Assembly (NCBI GenBank): GCA_037974335.1
Contig: CM075760.1
Coordinates: 29,286,902 to 29,350,901, forward strand
Source of the DNA: Prionace glauca
Lineage: Eukaryota; Chordata; Chondrichthyes; Carcharhiniformes; Carcharhinidae
Direction: 5' to 3'
DNA: 64,000 nucleotides
Shown here: one piece after another, positions 1 through 9,642 of the stretch
Layout: each line of letters starts with the position of its first letter
Position numbering within the stretch: position 1 is the stretch's first letter
Program-made: the position numbers and the translations under genes
Notes under the pieces: generated by a model
Databases searched by the model: none
Told to the model about the DNA's origin: nothing
The model's input: only the letters and a program-made list of their open reading frames with translations

Positions 1-512
1 TACTTGTGGCATTGATGAATAAATTTCAATATGAAATATGTTCTCTCTTGATATCCTGCTGTGCATACATGATTAATAAAATGCATTCTGTGGCCTGGTG
101 ACTGGGTGGGCAATTGGCAATGAACTGGTGTTACATGTAGATGGTAAAAATGATTCTGCCTTAATCTTTTTCTCATGAAGGATTAGTATTAGGTTAAATG
201 TCTGTGGATAGTCACAGCACACAGAAGATACCCTAGCCCACAGGCCTTGAGATAATGTCAGCGGCGGCTGAAAGAATTTATAACTGTATATAGGGACTCA
301 ACAGAAACAACAACAGCAGCAAACCCAGTACAGTAAATGACAAGAAAATCAACACAGTTAAACAGCCTTTCCAGAATTAGGAATTGGACACAGGGGGCGG
401 GCCTTTACAGCCTCACTTTTCCCAAAACTGCAAAATCCTTCCCATGCTCCGACCCTTGCCTGCTCCGATTCCACTGGCAGTCGGACTGGCACAATTTCAG
501 ACAGGTTCTTAC
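1..512. other. No gene recognised (left edge)
   Basis: Unique-looking, AT-rich sequence in which I see no gene or repeat. If the exon at 513-621 belongs to a real gene, this is the start of that gene's intron 1, because the minus-strand gene runs out of the window to the left. Confidence 0.4.
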
Positions 513-621
513 CCGGAACGCCAACAATCGCCAAGATGGGATAGTAAACGTACTGAATCGCCTTCAGTAGACATTCAATCCGATAAGCTGATGGTATCCT
601 CCAATCATCTGAGGTAAACAT
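513..621 (-). CDS. First coding exon of a third GPR139-like receptor (partial gene)
   Basis: Read on the minus strand from an ATG at 621, the exon encodes 36 residues ending AIQYVYYPILAIVGVP and stops one base into the next codon at a GTAAGAAC splice donor (512-511). The YYPILAxxGVP segment is the start of transmembrane helix 1 as found in GPR139-like class A receptors, and the phase-1 border is the one used by both complete paralogues in this window. The encoded start could lie further upstream, since the frame stays open and has another Met about 10 residues earlier. Exon 2, with the other six helices, is not present between 1 and 512 and would lie left of the window. Its N-terminal part differs from the MHxPPRG start of the other two genes, so it is a different subfamily. 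It could also be an orphan exon left by duplication. Confidence 0.6.
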
Positions 622-1032
622 AGAAATCCAATAGAATAAACTTTTGTCCATGGCTGGAAGCTTCCAATCCATTGTTCCCAGATTCTGATCCATTGTTGGA
701 ACGTTCTGGGTCATTGCTCCCAGATTCTGATCTCTCCTCTCCCTCCCTCTCTCTCTACAGCCTCTTAGATCTGCTAGTATTAGAGTTGTCGCTCCCGTTA
801 ACTCAATGGGACAACACATTGAACGGAATCCCTTATTATTAGAAGAGGGAAATCCCTCCAGGCACACTAATCAGGTCCATGGAGACTCACATCAATTACA
901 GTCACTAAACAAACAGCTTCACGTCACCCTGTTCAATCCAACACTTTTTACACGCAAAGAATTTACAGCCTAGCTGGGGTGTTGAGGTTCAGGGAAGTAT
1001 GGGAAGTTGGAAATAGTGGAGAGTTAGACATG

Positions 1033-1106
1033 ACAGTGCAGAAAGAGGCCATATGGCCCATTGAGTCTGCACCGAGTCTCCGACAGACCATCCTACCCGG
1101 ATTGCA
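1033..1106 (-). mobile_element. Short SINE/LINE 3' tail fragment
   Basis: A stretch with the 'cagtgcagaaagaggccat..ggcccattgagtctgcaccga' pattern matches the tail of the SINE at 52713-53006. Only the tail is present, as expected for extreme 5' truncation. Confidence 0.4.
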
Positions 1107-1378
1107 ATGATCATGGCACATGGTTTCTTTTAAGATCAATATTAATGTTTAAATGTGGAGACCTGAACGCACTTTTCAATGCTCAAATATTGTTGGTTTC
1201 GACATATTTTACTTCAAACCTGAACATAAACCTGTTTGTTATATATCAGGATATGCCTCTAAATATTACTGTAAGGATAATGTCCATCATTGAACGTTTT
1301 GCCATTCATCGCCTCCAATAAATTCTTGACGTGATTAATTCAGCGCTAAAATCATTCATCTTTTTTTCAGGCTTTAGA

Positions 1379-1756
1379 GTAAGAACAAAGAAAATTACAG
1401 GACAGGAACAGGACCGTTCGGCCCTCTAAGCCTGCACTGACCATGCTGCCACGACTCAACTAAAACCCCTACCCTTCCAGGGACCATATCCCTCTATTCC
1501 CATCCTATTCATGCAGTTGTCCAGACGCCTCTTAAAAGTCGCTATCGTATCCGCTTCCACTACCTCCCCCTGCAGTGGGTTCCAGGCAGCCACCACCCTC
1601 TTTGTAAAAAATCTGTATTGTGCATCTCCTTTAAACCTTGAGCCTCGCACCTTGAACCTGTGCCCCCGAGTAAATGACTCTTCCGCCCTGTGGAAAAAAA
1701 AACTTCTGGCTATCCACTCTGTCCATCCCTCTCATAATCTTGTAGACTTCGATCAA
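1379..1756 (-). mobile_element. CR1-type LINE, 3' end fragment
   Basis: The minus strand encodes the C-terminal end of a CR1 reverse transcriptase, with the recognisable block FFTKRVVAAWN, then VVEADTIATFKRRLD, followed by a short 3' untranslated tail that includes the 'acaggaccgttcggccctctaagcctgcactgacc' type end. Only about the last 65 codons and the tail are kept. The fragment is diverged from the young copies in the window (for example FFTQRVVNLWN at 2.1 kb), so it is an older subfamily. Confidence 0.75.
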
Positions 1757-1824
1757 CCACATTGTTTAAAACGAATTTCAGGAACATTATCATTAAATAG
1801 CATGATTGCAAAGCATGCCAATGT

Positions 1825-1906
1825 CGTAGTGTGGCTGAGCGGTCTAAAGTACTGGGTTAGGCCTCTAGCCTCTGCAGAGGCGTGGATTCAAATCCCACTG
1901 TGGCCA
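1825..1906 (+). tRNA. tRNA-Leu-like sequence, probably a pseudogene
   Basis: The A-box region (tggctgagcggtctaa), a long variable arm (cctctgcagagg) and a B box with a perfect T stem (gtgga/ttcaaat/cccac) follow the plan of a nuclear tRNA-Leu. The anticodon stem can pair (ctggg/tctag, with wobbles), but its loop appears to have lost one T relative to a Leu-UAG loop. The acceptor stem pairs badly (cgtagtg against tgtggcc). I therefore read it as a decayed tRNA gene. A tRNA-derived SINE head is less likely because no SINE body follows. Confidence 0.5.
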
Positions 1907-2083
1907 AAACGGGTTTAAATGTTCATTCTTACTGCTGTAGTCTAACAGCTCACATTGAAAGCAGGAGTGTGTGTAGTGTTGTTTTCGTCATGTGACTTTT
2001 TTCTTTGAAATGTCCGTCATTTCCTCTATTTCACTTACAGTATCACTTGTGTCTGTCTTTTTGAGCACACACTATTATCAGAT

Positions 2084-3254
2084 AACCTCACAAGAGGTTA
2101 TTGCAGAAGGTCAGGGGACATGGAGTTGGGGGTAGGGTGTTAGCGTGGATAGAGGATTGGTTGTCAAATAGGAGGCAGAGAGTGGGGGTCAATGGATGCT
2201 ATTCGGATTGGCGGTTGGTGACTAGTGGGGTGCCCCAGGGATCGGTGCTGGGGCCTCAGCTATTTACCATTTATATAGATGATCTGGAGGAGGGAACCGA
2301 GTGCAGGGTGTCGAAATTTGCTGATGACACCAAGATTGGGGGAAAGGCAAATTGTGCGGAGGGTGTGGAGAGTCTGCAGAAGGATCTTGATAGGCTGGGC
2401 GAATGGGCCACGAAATGGCAAATGGAATTTAATGTTGGCAAGTGTGAGGTGGTCCACTTTGGTAGGAGGAATGGTAGGAAGGACTATTACTTACGGGGCG
2501 AAAAACTGCAGCAGGCGACGGTGCAGAGGGACCTCGGGGTCCTTGTGCATGAGTCGCAAAAACCCAGCTTGCAGGTGCAGCAGGTGGTTAGGAAGGCGAA
2601 TGGGATGCTGGCCTTCATAGCGAGGGGGATTGAATATAAAAGTAGGGACGTCTTGCTACAGCTGTATAGGGCATTGGTGAGGCCGCAGCTGGAGTACTGT
2701 GTGCAGTTTTGGGCGCCGCACCTGCGCAAGGATATTTTGGCCCTGGAGGGAGTGCAGAGGAGGTTTACTCGGCTGATACCGGAGTTGAGGGGATTGAGCT
2801 ATGAGGAGAGGCTGAATAAACTAGGCTTGTACTCGTTAGAGTTTAGAAGAATGAGGGGAGATCTCATTGAGACGTATAAGATGATGAATGGGATGGATAG
2901 GATAGAGGTGGAGAGACTCTTCCCGCTCAAAAAAGACAGTAGGACTAGGGGGCACAGCCTCAAGATAAAGGGGGGACGGTTTAGAACACAGTTGAGGAGG
3001 AACTTCTTCACTCAAAGGGTGGTGAATCTCTGGAATTCTCTGCCCGAGGCTGCCTCGCTCAATATTTTTAAGAAACGGGTTGATGGGTTTTTGATAAGAG
3101 AAGGGATTAAGGGTTATGGGGAGAGGACAGGAAGGTGGAGCTGAGTCACGACAGATCAGCCATGATCTTATTGAATGGCGGGGCAGGCTCGAAGGGCCAG
3201 ATGGCCTACTCTTGCTCCTATTTCTTATGTTCTTATGTTCTTATGTTCTTATTT
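2084..3254 (+). mobile_element. CR1 LINE, 5'-truncated, young subfamily A
   Basis: From 'cctcacaagaggttattgc' onward the sequence is almost identical to the full-length copy at 43567-44740. It carries the second half of the reverse transcriptase, a short 3' untranslated region ending 'cagatggcctactcttgctcctatttc', and a terminal TTCTTATG repeat of about four units. 5' truncation is the normal outcome of target-primed reverse transcription. A 12-nt in-frame deletion removes VEVV from the NSLPVEVVEAASLN stretch. The near-identity with other copies implies recent insertion. Confidence 0.95.
2101..3144 (+). CDS. CR1 reverse transcriptase, C-terminal half (truncated ORF2)
   Basis: An uninterrupted 347-codon frame inside the truncated LINE. 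It starts within the RT domain (LSNRRQRVGVNG), contains the [11 protein letters not shown] block and the catalytic FADDTK motif, and continues through the thumb region (LVRPQLEYCVQFWAPHLRKD) to the CR1 C-terminal signature FFTQRVVNLWNSLP. The endonuclease and the N-terminal RT blocks are absent, so the protein cannot be functional alone. There is no true start codon; the frame is simply cut at the 5' truncation point. Confidence 0.85.
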   Translation: MQKVRGHGVGGRVLAWIEDWLSNRRQRVGVNGCYSDWRLVTSGVPQGSVLGPQLFTIYIDDLEEGTECRVSKFADDTKIGGKANCAEGVESLQKDLDRLGEWATKWQMEFNVGKCEVVHFGRRNGRKDYYLRGEKLQQATVQRDLGVLVHESQKPSLQVQQVVRKANGMLAFIARGIEYKSRDVLLQLYRALVRPQLEYCVQFWAPHLRKDILALEGVQRRFTRLIPELRGLSYEERLNKLGLYSLEFRRMRGDLIETYKMMNGMDRIEVERLFPLKKDSRTRGHSLKIKGGRFRTQLRRNFFTQRVVNLWNSLPEAASLNIFKKRVDGFLIREGIKGYGERTGRWS

Positions 3255-3503
3255 CAGATGGTGATTAACCTTATTAGTCTGCACCTATAAACCCATTAAA
3301 TTCTGAGTTGACTGATGTGCTCGATGTCAAAATCTAACTTTCCTGTCAGTGTGTCAAAAGAAGTTTCTTATTTTACAGAAAGCATTTGAGGGTGAAGTTA
3401 GATCAATGATAACATGCCTTTAACATAGAGGTTCGGATAATGTTGAGCAACAAACAGAAAACAGGCAATTTTCCCTTACCCGACATGAGAAAGTTTAATG
3501 AAT

Positions 3504-3578
3504 GTTTCTGCCCGGTTATTGAACCGGGGACGTTGCCATGTGTGAAGCTGAACGTGATAACCACTGCACCACAGAAAC
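3504..3578 (-). pseudogene. tRNA-Val-like pseudogene
   Basis: On the minus strand the acceptor arms GTTTCTG and CAGAAAC are perfectly complementary, the D arm matches vertebrate tRNA-Val (gtgcagtggttatcac) and the T stem is cccgg/ccggg. The anticodon region contains CAC, as expected for valine, but its stem does not pair well. The T loop has eight instead of seven bases, and total length is 75 instead of the usual 73 nt. Two small insertions are therefore likely, and the copy is probably not functional. Confidence 0.6.
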
Positions 3579-3851
3579 AATTTAACAAGCAGTAGAGAGA
3601 ATTTGTTATCTGCAATGTTCAACTAGGCTGTGTTGCTGCAGGTTCCGATGGTCAGACTGAGAGCCCATGTCACTGAATTCAGGAAGATAACTGTTATTTT
3701 CAATCTGATTGTACAACTTATCCCGAACATCAAAATTTAAAAGCGTTCGTCTCACAAATATCTAAGGGAGCAATGATTTCTGCCCATTCATTAATGCATC
3801 ATTTTCATCTTTCATCGAATAATCTCAATCAATTGTACTCAGTAATAAAAA

Positions 3852-3970
3852 CAAATTACTGCGGATGAGAAAAGAGGAAATGCTGCAAAATCTCCCAATG
3901 TCTACCAGCAGCTGTAATGAGTGAAAAGGGAGGACGTTTCGAGTCCAGATGACACTTTATCAAAGCTCAT
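3852..3970 (+). repeat. Short interspersed repeat fragment (unnamed family)
   Basis: The text 'ttactgcggatgagaaaagaggaaatgctgcaaaatctc ... acgtttcgagtccagatgacactttatcaaagctca' has the look of a dispersed repeat common in cartilaginous fish. A related piece in the opposite orientation lies at 20275-20380. No protein is encoded. Confidence 0.35.
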
Positions 3971-4342
3971 TGTGCAATTGTACTCTGTATTTGTTTCAAT
4001 ATTTAGTATCAACGCATTTTTTAACACTTATGGCTTCATTATAAAATGAATATTTCTGAAATTGAACATCACTGAGTCGCAAACATAACTGACCTATAGA
4101 ACCAATCGAATCACCGGATAATACAAATCGCAATTTTGAGAATGTCGTCAGCTTTTAAACAAAGCCATCTGCATTTAAATGGTGGTGAATCAAAAAGTAT
4201 CTGTTCGTGACGCTTGAGCGTTTTTTATTATGCGTGCCAGATGCAAATGGTCACTAAAACGTGTAACTTTCATTCAATGCGGCAGCAACAGCAAGTGGGT
4301 CAAATGTTTTGAGTGAACATTTGCAGATGCTGCTATGTTATA

Positions 4343-4406
4343 GGTTCTCTGGTCTCATGGTGAGCATTCTGAACCCAGCGAACTGAGTTTAAATTTAGGC
4401 AGATCC
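4343..4406 (+). pseudogene. tRNA-Gln-like pseudogene, anticodon arm deleted
   Basis: The 5' half (ggttctctggtctcatggt) and the 3' half (cccagcgaactgagtttaaattt) align with vertebrate tRNA-Gln, but roughly seven bases of the anticodon stem-loop, including the anticodon, are missing. The B-box region is recognisable but diverged. This is the third tRNA-like relic within 2.6 kb. Confidence 0.4.
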
Positions 4407-4649
4407 TTGCTCTTCTTTGCCATTGTTGAGCTTTCACTTGCCGAAGAACCTTTTGATTAAATTCCTCACAAAGCAGGAATCACGAGGACAATTTGTCAGC
4501 CAGTTGAACTTCCATTACACTGCACAGTGCTGAACCTCTGGTGGCAGATGCCCGTATTGGCAATTTTTTTTCATCTTTTCGATATTCTTTAACTCCTCTG
4601 TTGAAAGAAAGGAACAGTTGGTGCCACACAACAACAACCTTTCCACTGG

Positions 4650-4845
4650 CAATGTGTTTGTGTATGTGTGTGTGTGTGTGTTGTGTGTGCATGTGTTTGT
4701 GCGTGTATGTGTGCGTGTTTGTGTGTGTGTGTTTGTGTTTGTGTGTGTGTTTGTGTGTGTTTGTATTTGTGTGTTTGTGTTTGTGTGTGTGTTTGTATTT
4801 GTGTGTGTTTGTCTGTCTGTGTGAGTTTGTGTGTGTTTGTGTGTC
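4650..4845. repeat. GT/TTTGTG microsatellite
   Basis: About 195 bp of (TG)n interrupted by TTTGTG units. The open frames across it on both strands (Cys/Val- or Thr/His-rich) are by-products of the repeat. Confidence 0.95.
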
Positions 4846-5179
4846 TTTTGGGAGAAAGGAGAGTGTCATAAGACAGAGTGCTGTAGCTTCCATTGTTTGA
4901 CTCTTGTCAATCTGGACTCTCACCATCCCACCTCTTGTTTAAATTGGTTCAGATGAGACAGTGAATGGGACCCCTAGGTGGACTCCCGACACAATATATG
5001 TTGAGTTCGTAACATATTCTGAAATGATTAATCCTCATGTTGTGTTATTTCATCTCAAAGAGAATGACACATCGTTATATCTTATTATTAATTAAAACCG
5101 CAACATTTTAACTATGCAAACAGGTAAAATTCAGTCAGAGAAAACTAATCCACATTGAATTAGAAAAAAAATACCCTGA

Positions 5180-5320
5180 AGTACGGCAAATCCGTAAGAC
5201 TACACCTAGTGTACAATGTGCGGTTTTGATCTCCACATTTAGTAAATAATATATTTGCAGTAGAGTGAATGATCATTCGATCCATGGGATGAGGACGCTG
5301 TCCTATCATGAGTGGGTGTG
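5180..5320 (+). mobile_element. CR1-like LINE, decayed RT fragment
   Basis: 'ctacacctagtgtacaatgtgcggttttgatctccacat' resembles the LVRPHLEYCVQFWSPH segment of CR1 RT, followed by a stretch like 'attgatcctgggatgagagg'. It is strongly decayed and has no open frame. A further 5355-5720 stretch may be an unrelated minus-strand LINE 3' region, but the similarity is too weak to call. Confidence 0.35.
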
Positions 5321-5720
5321 TTCACTGAATTTATATTAATAGAACCAAAGAAACTAACAGCACCAGTAAGCCATTTGTCACCCTGATCCCATTCTGCCAT
5401 TTAATATCATTGTAGATGATTATCTACTTCTCGCTAACCCATTGACGCCATTAAAATCTAATGCATTGTTTATGTATTACTTGGTTTAATACAAGAACTT
5501 AACCTCCACAGCCTCTTTGACTGCGATTTCCGTACTTTAGCTACCTTTTTAGTTAGAAGTGTTTCCTCATTTCAATCCTAAATAACCTGGTCAGTTTTCT
5601 GAGACTGACACTTGGTCAGTGATTCTCCTACCAAGAAAATTATCCTCTCTGAATCTAACTCTATCACCTCTTGCTCCCATTGATTCAAATTACCTCATGT
5701 TCAAAAGTGACCAGCGTATG

Positions 5721-6352
5721 AGGCAATAAAGATCTTGTCTTCACCAATATATTTTGGTTAAACATTCTAGATCTCCGTCTGCTCAGATGCTCTATAATTT
5801 TTCTACCACTATGTCTTTCGACAATGATGCCTTGAACTGTACTCGCAGACTGTGGTTTCTTGACATACATTTGAAAGATACTTCACGAAAAAGGAACAAT
5901 AAACCTATTTTAATTTTCCTACTTGCCTGGAGCCTCTGGAGAATATATTGCTTCTCATAGATTCATGACCTAGACGCAACTTGTTTCCAAGAAGTTCCTT
6001 GGATTGTATCTGGCCAGAGGATTGATTCAACTGAGTTGGTATAATCATTTCACAAATGTGATGTTGGTAACAAAATGAAGAATTTCGACTGAAGCTCGCT
6101 GGAATTGCAATTCCAGATCAAAAGGTTATAACTTTTTCTAACTTGTTAGAACATGAAACGAAAATATTCATAATGCACAATTACATCTTGTCTCATAACA
6201 ATTCTCCTGGCTTCAATGAATCAGGTTTTATACTTGGACGAATAATTTATTTATTTGCTGAAACCACCATATATTTATCGTAGCATTCTCTTCTCTTGTT
6301 ATAATTCACTGGATTATGTTCATTATTACCAATAAGCATCGTGATTATTTAA
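5721..6352. other. No gene recognised
   Basis: AT-rich intergenic sequence with no convincing coding potential or repeat that I can name. Confidence 0.4.
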
Positions 6353-7620
6353 TAAGAACATAAGAACGTAAGAAATAGGAGCAGGAGTAGGCCATCTGGC
6401 CCTTCGAGCCTGCCCCGCCATTCAATAAGATCATGGCTGATCTGTCGTGACTCAGCTCCACCTTCCCGTCCTCTCTCCATAACCCTTAATCCCTTCTCTT
6501 ATCAAAAACCCATCAACCCGTTTCTTAAAAATATTTAGCGAGGCAGCCTCCACCACTTCAACGGGCAGAGAATTCCAGAGATTCACCACCCTTTGAGTGA
6601 AGAAGTTCCTCCTCAACTCTGTTCTAAAGCGCCCCCCCCTTTATCTTGAGGCTGTGCCCCCTTGTCCTACTGTCTTTTTTGAGCGGGAAGAGTCTCTCCA
6701 CCTCTATCCTATCCATCCCATTCATCATCTTATACGTCTCAATGAGATCTCCCCTCATTCTTCTAAACTCTAACGAGTACAAGCCTAGTTTAATCAGCCT
6801 CTCCTCATAGCTCAATCCCCTCAACTCCGGTATCAGCCGAGTAACCCTCCTCTGCACTCCCTCCAGGGCCAAAATATCCTTGCGCAGGTGCGGCGCCCAA
6901 AACTGCACACAGTACTCCAGCTGCGGCCTCACCAATGCCCTATACAGCTGCAGCAAGACCTCCCTACTTTTATATTCAATCCCCTTCGCTATGAAGGCCA
7001 GCATCCCATTCGCCTTCCTGACCACCTGCTGCACCTGCAAGCTGGGTTTTTGCGACTCATGCACAAGGACCCCGAGGTCCCTCTGCACCGTCGCCTGCTG
7101 CAGTTTTTCGCCCCGTAAGTAATAGTCCTTCCTACCATTCCTCCTACCAAAGTGGACCACCTCACACTTGCCAACATTAAATTCCATTTGCCATTTCCTG
7201 GCCCATTCGCCCAGCCTATCTAGATCCTTCTGCAGACTCTCCACACCCTCCGCACAATTTGCCTTTCCCCCAATCTTGGTGTCATCAGCAAATTTCGACA
7301 CCCTGCACTCGGTTCCCTCCTCCAGATCATCTATATAAATGGTAAATAGCTGAGGCCCCAGCACCGACCCCTGGGGCACCCCACTAGTCACCAACCGCCA
7401 ATCCGAATAGCACCCGTTGACCCCCACTCTCTGCCTCCTATTTGACAACCAATCCTCTATCCACGCTAACACCCTACCCCCAACTCCATGTCCCCTGACC
7501 TTCTGCAATAACCTCTTGTGAGGTACCTTGTCAAACGCCTTCTGAAAATCCAGAAAGACCACATCCACCGGCTCTCCTCCATCCACTGCCCTAGACACAT
7601 CCTCATAGAACTCCAGTAAA
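6353..7620 (-). mobile_element. CR1 LINE, 5'-truncated, young subfamily A
   Basis: Inverted copy of the same subfamily as the 2.1-kb and 40-44.7-kb elements. It begins (in minus orientation) at the codons for LEFYEDVSRAVDGGEPVDV and ends in the CTTATGTTCTTATT-type tail at 6353-6375. The body is nearly identical to 43487-44740. A run of nine G (seven in the full-length copy) near 6631-6640 shifts the frame after LKIKGG. Confidence 0.95.
6624..7598 (-). CDS. CR1 reverse transcriptase fragment (frameshifted near its end)
   Basis: A 324-codon frame on the minus strand. It covers RT blocks from VDVVFLDFQKAFDKVPH through [20 protein letters not shown] and the thumb, and ends prematurely at LKIKGGAL because of an expanded G run. 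The last ~50 codons, with the FFTQRVV signature, follow in another frame. The endonuclease and the N-terminal RT part are lost to 5' truncation. Confidence 0.8.
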   Translation of the reverse strand: MSRAVDGGEPVDVVFLDFQKAFDKVPHKRLLQKVRGHGVGGRVLAWIEDWLSNRRQRVGVNGCYSDWRLVTSGVPQGSVLGPQLFTIYIDDLEEGTECRVSKFADDTKIGGKANCAEGVESLQKDLDRLGEWARKWQMEFNVGKCEVVHFGRRNGRKDYYLRGEKLQQATVQRDLGVLVHESQKPSLQVQQVVRKANGMLAFIAKGIEYKSREVLLQLYRALVRPQLEYCVQFWAPHLRKDILALEGVQRRVTRLIPELRGLSYEERLIKLGLYSLEFRRMRGDLIETYKMMNGMDRIEVERLFPLKKDSRTRGHSLKIKGGAL

Positions 7621-7899
7621 CGTTCTTACCTCACTGCATCATCTATCCTTTCCGTCAGAAAACGTGGTGCTAAGCCTTCAACTTCACATGTTTCCAGCAA
7701 TGCGGAAAACATATGAAGTGCAGGTACGTTTTAAGGAAAAAAAAGTTCATCAATAACGCGAGACTGGACATTGTCAACCATTCATTAATTTATTTCGCAA
7801 ATATCATGAACGCTTACATTGAAATCATACAGTACTTCAGAAGTTGTGTGTGCATTCATAACAATGGAAATCCGACTAATGTCTCTTCAAAGAGGGCTG

Positions 7900-8130
7900 C
7901 TATAACAATTGCACGGTGGTCAGCACTGCTGCCTTTCAGCGCTAGGGACCCGTGTTCAATTCGGGCCTGGGGTAGCTGCTGGTGAGAAATTTGCATATTC
8001 TTCCCATGTCTGCATGGGTTTCCTCTGGTTTCCTCACCCAGTCCAAAGATATGTAGATTGAGTTGATTTGTCATGCTGAATTGTTCCATCGCGTCAGGGG
8101 GACTGACAGGGTAAATCCCTGTTGTTACGT
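7900..8130 (+). mobile_element. V-type (HE1-like) SINE
   Basis: The tRNA-like head (gcacggtggtcagcactgctgcctttcagcgctagggacc, with a ttcaattcggg B-box region) is followed by the conserved V-SINE core ('catgtctgcatgggtttcctctggtttcctcacccagtccaaagat') and a tail ending in 'cagggggactgacagggtaaat'. It is moderately diverged from the consensus. V-SINEs with this core include the HE1 family of sharks and rays. Confidence 0.6.
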
Positions 8131-9642
8131 TGATAGGTCCTTGTTGGGATTTTTGCTGGTGCAGACATGATGAGTCCAGTGATCTCCATTTGAACTGCAG
8201 GGATTCCAAGTTTATTAGTGATTCTCTATTCAATGGCATTAATATAGTTGTATCATATATCTGATGCTAAACAGCATCAGCTGCAGACGATCAGGGGAAA
8301 CAGACACGTAGGGCCAAAACTGCTGGCAATTCATTCTTCAAGACTGACTTGAATGTGTGTCCTTAATTATTTTTTCAGCGACTGTGTATCAAAATCCTGA
8401 AACTTATTTCCAAGCACCATTGTCAGTGTGCCTACATCATATTGATTACAATTTCCAAGAGGTTGACTGTCTACTAGTTGCTAGGTACTATTCATGATTG
8501 GCAGAAACAAATCATAATGGAATTATTAAATTTTCTCTTTGCCATATAATTATGAAAACACATTTCAAGGAGTGTTATACTGGAAGGCAAGATTATGGAG
8601 GCTTTGTACATGTATTTGGGTGTGACTAATTTAATTAACCTAAATACATTTCGGATAAAATGTATAAATTATCAAAATAACGAGGTGCAAGAAACATATG
8701 TTTGAAGTGTAGATGATCAAGCTAAGATACCAGAAGAATGCAGAGTTGGATCATTACCTTAGCATCAATGGCTTAAATGGTGTCAGCTTGTTCACAACTA
8801 CAAATATACACTGTATGCTGGATTCACCCATCACTGAGATGCTGGAAATGTTTTTGAGGCTATGCTGCCAATTAGACTTTAATTTCCACGGCCACTTATA
8901 ATTGAAAGGGACATGACTGCAGAGATTATAGTGTTGATCTGTTGAGTAAATTTGCATAGTTCTGTGATTGGCACAGGTGATTTACCATCATAATGTGGTT
9001 GTGGTCGTCCCTGTTAGAGCAAGTGGACCTGTCAGTGTTGGCTTCATTGGTACAATAAGTTTGCTTGACAGTAAATTGGAAGATTTAGGTGAGTGGCACA
9101 AGGAGATTATCTGTCTGCACATTGGAATGGTTGTTCACCTGGGCAAGAGGCTCAGTTGTTAGTAAACCAAATGGTTTTCTCTTTCGTCCAGCAAGGCGAC
9201 TCGGTAAAACTTGGAATGCTTGTTTGCCCATTTACAGGATGAACAATTGTTAGTAGGTTGTGATATATTTCTCAGTGACGTCTGAATTCCAAACGCTGTA
9301 AAGTTAGTCTAATAGTCATTGAAGCGCAGGAATATCATTCGTCATTAAGGTGGGATTTTTGGATCCCTGACACCGACAGGATTACCTGTCAACAAATTGT
9401 GATGTATATGTGTCTACCAGTGCAAAGTTATCTGTCAATAAATTGGGATGTTTTTGACTTTGGTCTAAGAATGTGTGTTTGTGTGTCTGCACAGGTATAA
9501 ACTTGCCATAACACAGATAAAAAAAACAGACATCGTGCAATCTTTATTCCCCAAGTATTATGCAACTTAGTGTTGTCTATGTAATCCAGAAATTATTTAT
9601 TATATTTTGTTTTCATTATTAAAACAAGTTACCGATTATAAT
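8131..9642. other. No gene recognised; downstream flank of the receptor gene
   Basis: No repeat or coding region I can name. The part next to 9643 presumably includes the 3' untranslated region and poly(A) signal of the minus-strand receptor gene; AT-rich AATAAA-like sites occur but none is decisive. Confidence 0.35.

Noticed and set aside
358-867. 169-codon minus-strand frame as a whole gene
   Set aside because: Only the part at 513-621 resembles a known family and it ends at a splice donor; the rest is untranslated or intron sequence read by chance.
3225-3254. Short regular repeats (TTCTTATG, TTCTATG) as CRISPR-like or satellite arrays
   Set aside because: They occur only at the 3' ends of CR1 elements and are the known kind of terminal repeat of this LINE type.
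4480-4926. Thr/His/Lys- and Cys/Val-rich frames
   Set aside because: They are translations of a GT microsatellite on the two strands.
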